Shown here piece by piece: positions 25,872 through 32,914 of a stretch of 35,839 nt of DNA. The notes beneath the pieces are model-generated. The model searched no databases. It saw nothing but the letters and a program-made list of their open reading frames with translations, and had not been told where the DNA came from. Source of the stretch: Desulfobulbaceae bacterium. GTDB lineage: Bacteria > Desulfobacterota > Desulfobulbia > Desulfobulbales > Desulfobulbaceae. The translations under genes were made by a program, and so were the position numbers. Location: contig DNUE01000067.1 in assembly GCA_003508005.1 (NCBI GenBank), positions 5,944 through 41,782 of the forward strand, in the 5' to 3' direction. Position 1 is the first letter of the stretch; each line of letters starts with the position of its first letter.

Positions 25872-27248
25872 ATGAGTCAGAATAAAGAAAATCAGAAAAA
25901 ACGAGTGGTTCAGAAGTATAACCTGAACGAGGTCGATGATATTTGGGGCTCGATGTTGTCCGATGAAGGCTCCGATGCTGATGAAGAACTGTATGGACTC
26001 GATGATTTTCTCTCCGGTACCGGCTCTTCAGACAGATCCTTAGGAAATGAGCAACCCCTTGACGCTGTTGACGAACAACTTGGAAGCGATGATCTTCTTT
26101 CTGCCGACGGTTATCCTCAGGATGTCCTTGAGGATTCGGTAGAGATTGAGGCCACGGACGGAGAGTTCGCAGGCGCGGAAGACCTCGTTGACGAAGGCTC
26201 TTCAGGGGGAGGGATAGAGGAAGAACAGGCTGCCGGGGAAACCGTTCCGGCTGTTTCTGAACTCCCTGAGTTTGCGGCACAACTCGAGTTCATCGGCGGC
26301 ATGCGGCAGGATGTTGCCAAGGCGCGATTGTTTGCACCGGAAAAAAATACCATTCTGCTCATTGATCCGGAGACAAATGATGAACTGATTGTCTTTTTCG
26401 AGCAATTGGCATGCCTGCGGATTTCAGGCCTGCCGGCAGGAATATCTGACAGGCTGGGCGAATCCGGGGTGCAAGAAGTCATTGAGACTGTTGATGGGGC
26501 CAACCATCACCTCCTTGTCTGTGCAAGGCAGGAGTTGGACGGTTTTCTTTGCTGCCTCTCGGAAAAAGAGAAAACGCGCTACCCGGTCACGCTCATTCCC
26601 AAAGCACGCATCAGAAAGCGCACCCAGGACAGGCCGCTGACCGATATCCTGCTGGAAAAGCGCTTCATCAGCAGAAGCATGCTGCAGCGAGCCCTTCAGG
26701 AGTTTGCGCAGCTGAAGGGGATGACGCTTGAGAATGTAATCGCGCAGAAGGCACGTCTTCCCCTCGCGACCATTGAGGAGGCCCTCGACAAGGCCAAACA
26801 GAATCAGATGGTCGGATTGCAGACCGGCGAAATCCTCCTGATTTCAGGGCTCGTCAATGAAGAGCAAATCCTCGAGGCCCTCGAGTACCATGAGCGTATT
26901 CAACATTTGGAACTGGATCAGTTTCTGATCGACAAAGGAATTGTGAACGAAGTGGAGGTGTACATCGCCCTTGCCGAAAAGCACAATATCCCCTTTCTTG
27001 ACTTGCGGCAGCGAAAGATCCCCAGGGAAGCCCTTGCGCTCCTCCCGAAGAGCATGATCGTGCATCAGGAAATTCTGCCTCTGGTCAAAAAGGATGATGT
27101 GCTGCTGGTGGCCACCCATGCTGTCGATATGAGGCACCTGCGTGAAGCAATTCTCAATGCTTCGGCCTGTAAAGATGTGAGATATGTCCTGTCGCCCTCG
27201 TCGCAGCTCAAGAAAATAATTCACCTGTTGAATGCTGACCGGAGGTAA
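25872..27248 (+). CDS. Orphan protein with MshEN/GspE-N-type domains and acidic disordered N-terminus
   Basis: The 458-aa product has an acidic, probably unstructured N-terminus (residues about 15-130). A globular region (about 130-245; NTILLIDPETNDELIVFFEQL) resembles domains found before MshEN modules in delta-proteobacterial GspE/PilB-like proteins. Helical repeat motifs follow: RPLTDILLEKRFIS near 253, QTGEILLISGLVNEEQILEAL near 317 and LDQFLIDKGIVNE near 348. The protein closes with a typical MshEN second half, IPFLDLRQRKIPREALALLPK through a terminal KKIIHLL. MshEN domains of secretion/pilus ATPases can bind cyclic di-GMP, but the AAA+ ATPase part is absent and no pilus gene is nearby. 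A regulatory or scaffold role is inference. No good ribosome-binding site precedes the ATG; the start is uncertain. Confidence 0.8.
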   Translation: MSQNKENQKKRVVQKYNLNEVDDIWGSMLSDEGSDADEELYGLDDFLSGTGSSDRSLGNEQPLDAVDEQLGSDDLLSADGYPQDVLEDSVEIEATDGEFAGAEDLVDEGSSGGGIEEEQAAGETVPAVSELPEFAAQLEFIGGMRQDVAKARLFAPEKNTILLIDPETNDELIVFFEQLACLRISGLPAGISDRLGESGVQEVIETVDGANHHLLVCARQELDGFLCCLSEKEKTRYPVTLIPKARIRKRTQDRPLTDILLEKRFISRSMLQRALQEFAQLKGMTLENVIAQKARLPLATIEEALDKAKQNQMVGLQTGEILLISGLVNEEQILEALEYHERIQHLELDQFLIDKGIVNEVEVYIALAEKHNIPFLDLRQRKIPREALALLPKSMIVHQEILPLVKKDDVLLVATHAVDMRHLREAILNASACKDVRYVLSPSSQLKKIIHLLNADRR

Positions 27249-27422
27249 TGACTTCCGATTATCAGCGGCATCGCCGGAGGAGAAGGTTGCCGGAGGGTGT
27301 GGCAGGTAATAGGTAACCGCGGTCAAACGAACGCGCGAGGCATGCGGCTGTTTCAAGGGAGCGGAAACGGGAATCATTCCATTGGGACACGGGTCAGCAC
27401 GACACAGTCGCCGATCAGCGAC

Positions 27423-28325
27423 TTACCCTCGGGGATGAAAGCGCTGGTGGGTTGACTTGAGGCGGCTGGTGTCAACCTTGGTGTAGATCTGGGTGGTGGC
27501 GATGTCCGCGTGGCCGAGCATCATCTGCACCGCCCGCAGGTCGGCGCCGCCGGCCAGCAGGTGGGTGGCGAAGGAATGGCGGAGCATGTGCGGGCTGATT
27601 CGTTTATGGATGCCGGCCTGGGCTGCCAGGTTATTGATGATCTGCCAGAACCTTGCGCGAGTCATGGGCGTGCCGCGGTTGCTGAGAAAGAGGGCAGGGC
27701 TCGCCCTTTTTTTCAGGAGTGTCGGCCGGCCCAACTCCAGGTAGTCCTGCAGCCTCCTTCCCGCGATTTCTCCGAAGGGAACGATTCGCTCCTTGTCCCC
27801 CTTTCCTCGCACCCGGAGGTGCAGGCTGGTCAGGTTGCAGCTGCTGATCGGCAGGCCGACCAGTTCGGAGACCCTCATGCCGGTTGCGTACAGCAGGTAG
27901 AGCATGGCATAATCCCGCAGGAGCAGCGGTGTTTTCAGCGGCGGCAGGGTCAGCAGCCGGTCCACCTCCTCGATATTCAGGGCCTTGGGCAGGCTGCGGC
28001 CGGTCTTCGGCGAATCGATATCCATGGCCGGGTTCGCGCTCACCACCTTTTCCCTGACCAGATAGGCGAAAAAGGCCTTGAGGGCGGCAAGCCGGCGGGC
28101 ATTGCTGCGGGCGCTGATCTTCTGCCGATGACAATGGCGGAAAAATCCCCGAAGGTGCTCGCTGGTCACGGCAGCAGGGGGCAGCCGGCCATCGCGGGCA
28201 AGATAAGCAAGAAAAAAATGGAGATCGGAGCCGTAGGCGGCAACAGTGTTGGCGGCAAGTCGGCGCTCAGCTACCAGGCAGTGGAGAAAACGCTCCAGGT
28301 AATCGGCGAGATGCTGGCTGTTCAG
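27423..28325 (-). CDS. xerD: XerC/XerD-type tyrosine recombinase, start codon unclear
   Basis: This site-specific recombinase is probably for chromosome dimer resolution. The catalytic domain has all active-site residues: Arg in TGMRVSELVGL, Lys in RGKGDKERIVPFG, His and Arg in SPHMLRHSFATHLLAGG, His in MLGHADIATTQ, and Tyr in QIYTKV. The first ordinary start codon, GTG at 28169, would delete half of the N-terminal core-binding domain. The frame upstream remains open and encodes the expected residues (LADYLERFLHCLVAERRL, NTVAAYGSDLHFFLAYL), so the homologous protein begins near 28325. There a CTG codon gives 300 aa, the normal XerD length. No ATG, GTG or TTG lies in frame between the rpsU stop codon and 28169, and no ribosome-binding site is visible. 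It may start at a rare codon, depend on rpsU, or be decaying. The 174-bp gap before the upstream MshEN gene contains nothing recognisable. Confidence 0.85.
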   Translation of the reverse strand: MNSQHLADYLERFLHCLVAERRLAANTVAAYGSDLHFFLAYLARDGRLPPAAVTSEHLRGFFRHCHRQKISARSNARRLAALKAFFAYLVREKVVSANPAMDIDSPKTGRSLPKALNIEEVDRLLTLPPLKTPLLLRDYAMLYLLYATGMRVSELVGLPISSCNLTSLHLRVRGKGDKERIVPFGEIAGRRLQDYLELGRPTLLKKRASPALFLSNRGTPMTRARFWQIINNLAAQAGIHKRISPHMLRHSFATHLLAGGADLRAVQMMLGHADIATTQIYTKVDTSRLKSTHQRFHPRG

Positions 28326-28358
28326 GAGAGTGGGGTTGATAGAAAGGGTTCCGGGGAG

Positions 28359-28394
28359 AAAAACAAAGGGCCTGCCGTGTGCAACGGCAGGCCC
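28359..28394 (-). terminator. Rho-independent terminator after rpsU
   Basis: A perfect 10-bp stem (28385-28394 with 28368-28377, GGGCCTGCCG/CGGCAGGCCC) with a 7-nt loop is followed on the minus strand by TTTGTTTTT. It lies between rpsU and the recombinase coding frame, so recombinase expression would need read-through. Confidence 0.92.
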
Positions 28395-28400
28395 TCGAAA

Positions 28401-28595
28401 TTACACCCTGCTTCTTATGCGGTTGTATTTGCGAAGTTTTCGCAGTGCTTCAGCGCTTTTCCGACGTTTGCGTACACTGGGTTTTTCATAGTACTCGCGC
28501 CGTTTGAGTTCGCGCTTGATGCCGTCAATCTGCAGCTTTTTCTTCAGCTGACGGATCGCGTACTCGATATCGCCTCTGACTTCAACCTCGATCAT
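28401..28595 (-). CDS. rpsU: 30S ribosomal protein S21
   Basis: S21 is a small basic protein of the 30S subunit. The 64-aa product starts MIEVEVRGDIEYAIRQLKK and contains DGIKRELKRREYYEKPSVRKRRKSAEALRKLRK in pieces typical of the family. ATG at 28595 was chosen over GTG at 28604 because AAGGA at 28606-28610 is correctly spaced only for the ATG. It has its own strong promoter upstream and terminator downstream, and its stop is in the same frame as the recombinase gene that follows. Confidence 0.95.
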   Translation of the reverse strand: MIEVEVRGDIEYAIRQLKKKLQIDGIKRELKRREYYEKPSVRKRRKSAEALRKLRKYNRIRSRV

Positions 28596-28657
28596 AAAAA
28601 TCACATCCTTTATTCTGGTGTTGACGGTGGGTCGCCGTCGTTGAAAATTGAAGGCGA

Positions 28658-28686
28658 AAAATATTCTACATTGAGGGAGATGTCAA
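28658..28686 (-). promoter_or_regulatory. Sigma70-type promoter for rpsU
   Basis: On the minus strand a perfect TTGACA (28686-28681) and TATTTT (28663-28658) are separated by 17 bp. The start codon lies 63 bp beyond the -10. A small hairpin (GACGG/CCGTC, 28623-28639) sits in the leader between the promoter and the gene. Confidence 0.75.
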
Positions 28687-28712
28687 TGAAAATGTAGGGG
28701 GTTAGGTTTGCC

Positions 28713-30092
28713 TCAGCCCGGTTCGGGGAAGATTTTGCCCGGGTTGAGGATCTGGTTTGGATCAAAGAGTTTTTTGATGGAGCGCATCACCGTCAGCGCC
28801 GTAGGGCTGAGTTCCAGCGGCAGGAACCGGGACTTGGTGATGCCGATGCCGTGTTCCCCGGACAGCGTACCGCCGAGGCCGACGACAAAGATAAAAAGCC
28901 GTTGTCTGGCTGCCTCTCCCCGGGCCTCTTCTTCCTTGATGCTTCGGTCGAGCATGATGTTGACATGGATGTTGCCGTCCCCGGCATGGCCGAAGGTGAG
29001 GATCGTCAGGGCAAGTTCACGGGCCAGATCCTCAGTAAAATTGACCAGTTCCGGAATCCTTGCCCGGGGCACCACCACGTCCTCGCTGATCTTGTGCGGC
29101 TTAAGGGCGAAGGTGGCCGGGGAGATGGCCCGGCGGGCCTGCCAGATTTCCTGTGCCTCGGCCTCGCTCGCCGCCTGGCGGTAGGCGATCCGTTCCCGGG
29201 TCAGGTAGTCAAGCAGCCGGGCCTGCTGGAGCGCAACTTCCCTTTCGCTGCCATCCAGTTCGAGCAGAAGCAGGGCGGCAGTCTCCTCGGGCAGCTTCAA
29301 AGGTATTCGTTCCCTGACCACGCTGATGGCCGTCCGGTCCATGTATTCCATGGTGCAGGGGGGAATGCCGGCGGCAAGGAGTCTGCTGACATGCCCGGTG
29401 GCCTCGGCCAGGGAGGAGAAGGTCAGCAGATAGGAGGCCTTGCGCTCGGGCAAGGGGAGGAGCCGGAGGATGAGCCGGGTAAATATGCCGAGCGTTCCCT
29501 CGGAGCCGACAAAGAGGCGGGTCAGGTCATAGCCCACCACTCCCTTTTCAGTTCGCACCCCCGTCTGGAGGATCTCGCCGGTGGCCAGGACGATCTCCAG
29601 GCCGAGGACATAATCTTTGGTCACGCCGTACTTGACCGCGCTTGGACCGCCCGCGCATTCCGCGGCGTTGCCGCCGATGGTGCAGAACTTCAGGCTCGCC
29701 GGATCGGGCGGGTACATCAGGTTGAATTTTTTCAGGGCCGCCTGCAGGTCACCGGTCACCACGCCTGGCTCAACCACGGCGATCATGTTGGCCGGGTCGA
29801 TCTCCAGGATCCTGTTCAACCTGCCGGTGCCCAGGACCAGGCCCCCCCGCACCGGCAGGCTGCCGCCGGTCATGCCGCTGCCCGCGCCTCTAGGCACAAC
29901 CGGGAAGCGGTGCGCGTTGGCCAGGGCGAGGATGGCGGCAATCTCTTGCGCGCTGCCGGGCAGGACCACCGCCTCGGGCAGGAACACCTGGCCGGTGGCG
30001 TCGTAGCTGTAGCAGCGCAGCTCTTCCGGGGCGGTGAACAGGTGGTCAGCGCCGACGATGCGTTCGAGCTGCTTGATGATGGAGCGGTCCAT
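28713..30092 (-). CDS. FAD-linked oxidase, GlcD / D-lactate dehydrogenase family
   Basis: This is a flavin-dependent 2-hydroxyacid dehydrogenase (glycolate or D-lactate are likely substrates). The 459-aa product has the FAD-binding type-4 (PCMH) domain with VVPRGAGSGMTGGSLP near residue 66, CTIGGNAAECAGGPSAVKYG near 135 and VGSEGTLGIFTRLILRL near 190. The oxidase C-terminal domain contains FGHAGDGNIHVNIM near 370, SGEHGIGITKSR near 415 and the end motif LFDPNQILNPGKIFP. The Fe-S partner GlcF and other subunits are absent nearby, and no strong ribosome-binding site precedes the ATG. It lies 117 bp upstream of rpsU, which has its own promoter. The exact substrate cannot be assigned. Confidence 0.92.
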   Translation of the reverse strand: MDRSIIKQLERIVGADHLFTAPEELRCYSYDATGQVFLPEAVVLPGSAQEIAAILALANAHRFPVVPRGAGSGMTGGSLPVRGGLVLGTGRLNRILEIDPANMIAVVEPGVVTGDLQAALKKFNLMYPPDPASLKFCTIGGNAAECAGGPSAVKYGVTKDYVLGLEIVLATGEILQTGVRTEKGVVGYDLTRLFVGSEGTLGIFTRLILRLLPLPERKASYLLTFSSLAEATGHVSRLLAAGIPPCTMEYMDRTAISVVRERIPLKLPEETAALLLLELDGSEREVALQQARLLDYLTRERIAYRQAASEAEAQEIWQARRAISPATFALKPHKISEDVVVPRARIPELVNFTEDLARELALTILTFGHAGDGNIHVNIMLDRSIKEEEARGEAARQRLFIFVVGLGGTLSGEHGIGITKSRFLPLELSPTALTVMRSIKKLFDPNQILNPGKIFPEPG

Positions 30093-30282
30093 GCCTGGAA
30101 GATACAGAAATCAGCGGGGAGAAACCAGATTTTTTCAGAAAAACCTTGAAAATGTTGATGGGGGGAGCATGATATACAGGATTTTTGTTTCTGCGGACTT
30201 ATTTTTTTCAGAGGATCCGAATACAATTCACATCTGACATTATCATGATATTGTTCATTTTCTTTGTTAGCGTAAAGGAAAC

Positions 30283-30499
30283 GAAACAAAAGAATGGGCA
30301 CCCGTGTCACTCGCCGGGCGCATATCACTGCTGGTCCTGCGGACGGCCTCGCACTCCTTGAAGATGCCGGGATTATGCAAACTCGCTTCGCTCAGACAGA
30401 GCACGGAGTCTGCGCTGACCTTACCCCTTTCGGCAGCTTCTCCGGCGCTCAGCAAGTGACAAGGGGAACAGCAATACCTCGCTTGGAAGCCCTTTTCAG
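30283..30499 (+). repeat. Dispersed ~216-bp repeat, copy 2
   Basis: This is the homolog of 25621-25836 in the same orientation. The most conserved core is GCAAACTCGCTTCGCTCAG followed by GCACGGAGT and, 14-15 bp later, CTTTTCGGCAGC or CCTTTCGGCAGC. The stem seen in copy 1 has one mismatch here (GAAGATGCC at 30360-30368 against GGCAGCTTC at 30432-30440). It ends 45 bp before the ddl start. The rest of the glcD-ddl gap (30093-30282) is AT-rich and may hold promoters, but no clear one was identified. Confidence 0.82.
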
Positions 30500-30543
30500 G
30501 TGATGTGTCAGACAAGAGCTTAAGAATGTTCTCTGGAGGTTAA

Positions 30544-31479
30544 ATGAAGAAATTACGGTTGGCATTGCTTGCCGGCGGGGTGTCGGGCGAGCGGGAGGTT
30601 TCTCTGAAGGGGGCGGCGGGGGTAGAGAAGGCCCTCGATCCGGAGAAATACGAAGTGGTCCGCTTTGATCCGGCCACGGATCTGTCCCTGATAGCGGCGC
30701 GGGCCAAGGACATTGATGTTGCCTTTATCCTGCTGCACGGGATTCACGGGGAGGACGGAACTATCCAGGGATTTCTCGACCTGCTGGGGATCCCTTACCA
30801 GGGAGCAGGGGTGCTGGGCAGCGCCCTGGCTATGGACAAGAATCTGGCCAAGACCATGTACCGCCTGCACGGGTTGCCGGTGGCCACCTGGGAGATGGCG
30901 AGCCGTGAGGACATTGCTGATCCCGCTCGTCTGCTTGCGGCCGTCGAGCTGCCGCTGGTGGTCAAGCCGGTGCGCCAGGGTTCGAGCATCGGCATGTCGA
31001 TTGTCCGGGACGCCAAGGCACTGGGGCTTGCCCTTGCCAAGGCCTTTGCTCATGACCGCCAGGTGATGGTTGAGCAGTACATCAAGGGGAGGGAAATTAC
31101 CGTGGGGGTCATCGGCAATGACCGGCCCGTTGCCCTGCCCCTGGTGGAGATCATCCCCGACAGCCGCTATGAGTTTTTTGACTATGAGGCCAAATACCAG
31201 CCCGGCGCCACCCGGGAGATCTGCCCGGCCCAGGTGAGCGAGGAGACCAGGAACAAGGCCCAAGAGTATGGCCTGGCCGCGCACCATGCCTTGCAGCTCA
31301 GGGGCTACAGCCGCACGGACATGATTGTCAGCGGCAACGATATCTGTCTCCTCGAAACCAACACCATCCCGGGGATGACCCCCACCAGCCTGCTGCCGCA
31401 GGCAGCGGCCGTCTACGGCCTGCCCTTTCCCGCGCTGCTGGACCGGCTCATCGAGCTGGCCCTGGAGAGGCAGGGGTAA
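30544..31479 (+). CDS. ddl: D-alanine--D-alanine ligase
   Basis: This cytoplasmic ATP-grasp ligase makes D-Ala-D-Ala for peptidoglycan. The 311-aa product has LAGGVSGEREVSLKGA near residue 10 and LHGIHGEDGTIQGFLDLLGIPYQG near 60. The substrate segment VVKPVRQGSSIGMS near 140 and the ATP-grasp end LLETNTIPGMTPTSLLPQAA near 276 follow. GGAGG sits 5 bp upstream of the ATG. Here it stands alone, with a repeat element upstream and a convergent lipoprotein gene downstream, not in a mur cluster. Confidence 0.96.
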   Translation: MKKLRLALLAGGVSGEREVSLKGAAGVEKALDPEKYEVVRFDPATDLSLIAARAKDIDVAFILLHGIHGEDGTIQGFLDLLGIPYQGAGVLGSALAMDKNLAKTMYRLHGLPVATWEMASREDIADPARLLAAVELPLVVKPVRQGSSIGMSIVRDAKALGLALAKAFAHDRQVMVEQYIKGREITVGVIGNDRPVALPLVEIIPDSRYEFFDYEAKYQPGATREICPAQVSEETRNKAQEYGLAAHHALQLRGYSRTDMIVSGNDICLLETNTIPGMTPTSLLPQAAAVYGLPFPALLDRLIELALERQG

Positions 31480-31492
31480 GAAAGAGACCGGG

Positions 31493-32011
31493 TTATCTCT
31501 GCTGATGCTGGCCAACCAGGGAGAACTCGCCCTTGCTGGCAAAGGGCAGGGTTCTGCCGGCCCCCCCTATGCCCCCTGTCAATCGGACATGGCCGACCAG
31601 TTCGTAGCGCAGCGGATCGATGGTCCCCGGCTGAGCAGCCGGTTGCTGCAGCCTGGCGACAACCGAAGAAACCATGTCGATCATCGAGGCATACACGGGC
31701 ACCGGAATGGTGATTGATCCATAGGCCGGGATTTCATAGCTGTCCCCGGACAGGCCCGTGGCAAAGTGCCGATCGTCCACCTTGAGTTCACAGTCAATTC
31801 CGCGGATCTGCAGAGGCGTTTCGCCGGGGTTTAACACTCTCAGCTCCACCAGAAAAACGGTTTCCAGCGCTCTGATTTCCAAAACCTGAAGATTGGCCAG
31901 GGACACCCTCGGTTTTGCCTGGGGGCCAAGACCTGCGCAGCCGCCCAGCAGGAACAGGCCGGCCAGCAGCATTGCCAGGCCGACACCTCTCAGGGTTGAC
32001 TTCATATCCAT
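31493..32011 (-). CDS. LEA14-like (WHy domain) lipoprotein
   Basis: The 172-aa product begins with a lipoprotein signal: a basic start, a hydrophobic run and the lipobox LLGGC, with Cys near residue 25. It is therefore probably lipid-anchored in the envelope. The mature part has the LEA-2/WHy pattern: VSLANLQVLEIRALETVFLVELRVLNPGETPLQIRGIDCELKVDD, then IPVPVYASM and a strand-rich end. Such proteins are linked to desiccation or stress in some bacteria, but the function here is unknown. ATG at 32011 was chosen because GGAGG is 5 bp upstream; the frame extends to 32038. It converges on ddl and is divergent from the perR-like gene. Confidence 0.85.
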   Translation of the reverse strand: MDMKSTLRGVGLAMLLAGLFLLGGCAGLGPQAKPRVSLANLQVLEIRALETVFLVELRVLNPGETPLQIRGIDCELKVDDRHFATGLSGDSYEIPAYGSITIPVPVYASMIDMVSSVVARLQQPAAQPGTIDPLRYELVGHVRLTGGIGGAGRTLPFASKGEFSLVGQHQQR

Positions 32012-32052
32012 GATCACCTCCGCATCACGAGATTCCACCTTCTTGCAGCCTT

Positions 32053-32094
32053 CCCCGGGGGAGGAGGCGAGATGCTACGCATCCTCCCCTGGGG
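32053..32094. repeat. GC-rich stem-loop between the lipoprotein and perR-like genes
   Basis: CCCCGGGGGAGGA at 32053-32065 and TCCTCCCCTGGGG at 32082-32094 form a 13-bp stem with one imperfect pair and a 16-nt loop. No T-run follows on either strand, so it is not an obvious terminator. The rest of the gap from 32095 to 32237 shows nothing recognisable. Confidence 0.5.
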
Positions 32095-32237
32095 GTAAGG
32101 GCTTTCTCCGCATTGTACTTTCTTTTGCCGAGGAAGCAAAATCTAATAGCGATGAAACCAGGCATATCTCGCAGGACGATGGTCCCCCGGGATTCTCTTG
32201 GCCTGTGCGCGAGTCAGGGAGCCCGAAAGAATAAACC

Positions 32238-32285
32238 TTGACATTATCGGTAAGACAGAATAATTATCTAAATAATAATTATTAT
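32238..32285 (+). promoter_or_regulatory. Promoter and PerR/Fur-type operator of the perR-like gene
   Basis: A perfect -35 TTGACA at 32238-32243 is followed, after 17 bp, by the AT-rich -10 region. The stretch holds AGAATAATTA (32257-32266) and TAATTATTAT (32276-32285), and a perfect 14-bp palindrome ATAATAATTATTAT (32272-32285). The same half-site AGAATAATTA recurs before the catalase gene. Overlap with the -10 region and start suggests autorepression. Confidence 0.72.
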
Positions 32286-32290
32286 CGTTT

Positions 32291-32761
32291 ATGAGATGCA
32301 GGAATATGATCGAACATCACAGGCAGCATGTGCTCCAGGCTCAGTTCGAACAGGCCTGCAGGGAAAAGGGTTTCAAGATGACCCAGCAACGGCTGGAGAT
32401 CTTCCGGGAACTTGCCGCGGCATCCGATCATCCTGCCGCTGAAACCATTCACCGTCGACTGTTGCCAAAGCTGCCAACCCTGTCATTGGACACGGTTTAC
32501 CGGACCCTCAGCACCTTTGAACACCATGGCCTGATCACCAAGGTCGATACCACGGAAAGCCAGGCGCGGTTTGAGGCGGCGGGAGAGGAGCATCATCATC
32601 TGATCTGCCGAAAGTGCGGCAGGATTACGGATTTTTACTGGCAGCGGTTTGATGAAACGGCCTTACCCCCGGATATCGATCGTTGGGGCCGGGTCAGTAA
32701 AAAAAACGTCACCCTGTACGGTATCTGCAAGGAATGCGAAGAATCCGGCGGCAGGAGATAG
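32291..32761 (+). CDS. perR: Fur-family transcriptional regulator, PerR-like
   Basis: It is probably a metal-dependent peroxide-sensing repressor. The 156-aa product has the winged-helix segment MTQQRLEIFRELAA and LSLDTVYRTLSTFEHHGLI (residues about 30-80). HHHLICRKCG and the second pair CKECE provide the structural zinc site of two CxxC motifs. The residue after the first CxxC in CGRITDF is Asp, as in PerR, where Fur proteins usually have Glu. The start is uncertain: ATG at 32291 abuts the operator, and ATG at 32306 has AGGA very close. The adjacent catalase and the shared operator motif support the peroxide role. Confidence 0.87.
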   Translation: MRCRNMIEHHRQHVLQAQFEQACREKGFKMTQQRLEIFRELAAASDHPAAETIHRRLLPKLPTLSLDTVYRTLSTFEHHGLITKVDTTESQARFEAAGEEHHHLICRKCGRITDFYWQRFDETALPPDIDRWGRVSKKNVTLYGICKECEESGGRR

Positions 32762-32785
32762 GCCCCTTTTTTTGGGCCAGTAATA

Positions 32786-32813
32786 AGAATAATTACGAAG
32801 TGGTAATTATTCT
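32786..32813 (+). promoter_or_regulatory. PerR-type operator upstream of catalase
   Basis: A perfect 11-bp inverted repeat, AGAATAATTAC at 32786-32796 and GTAATTATTCT at 32803-32813, has a 6-bp spacer. Its left half is identical over 10 bases to the half-site before the perR-like gene. It lies about 100 bp upstream of the catalase start, in a suitable place for a repressor. Confidence 0.75.
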
Positions 32814-32914
32814 GTGGATAATGGGGGCTGGAATGCACATCTGTACGGAAGCATGAGGCCTGGAACGATTAAGCAAGTAATGAACTAATTCAACACTACC
32901 GAAAGGAGGCAATC

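Noticed and set aside
32761..32778. GGCCC/GGGCC hairpin directly after the perR-like gene
   Set aside because: The T-run is in the loop rather than after the stem, so it does not fit an intrinsic terminator.
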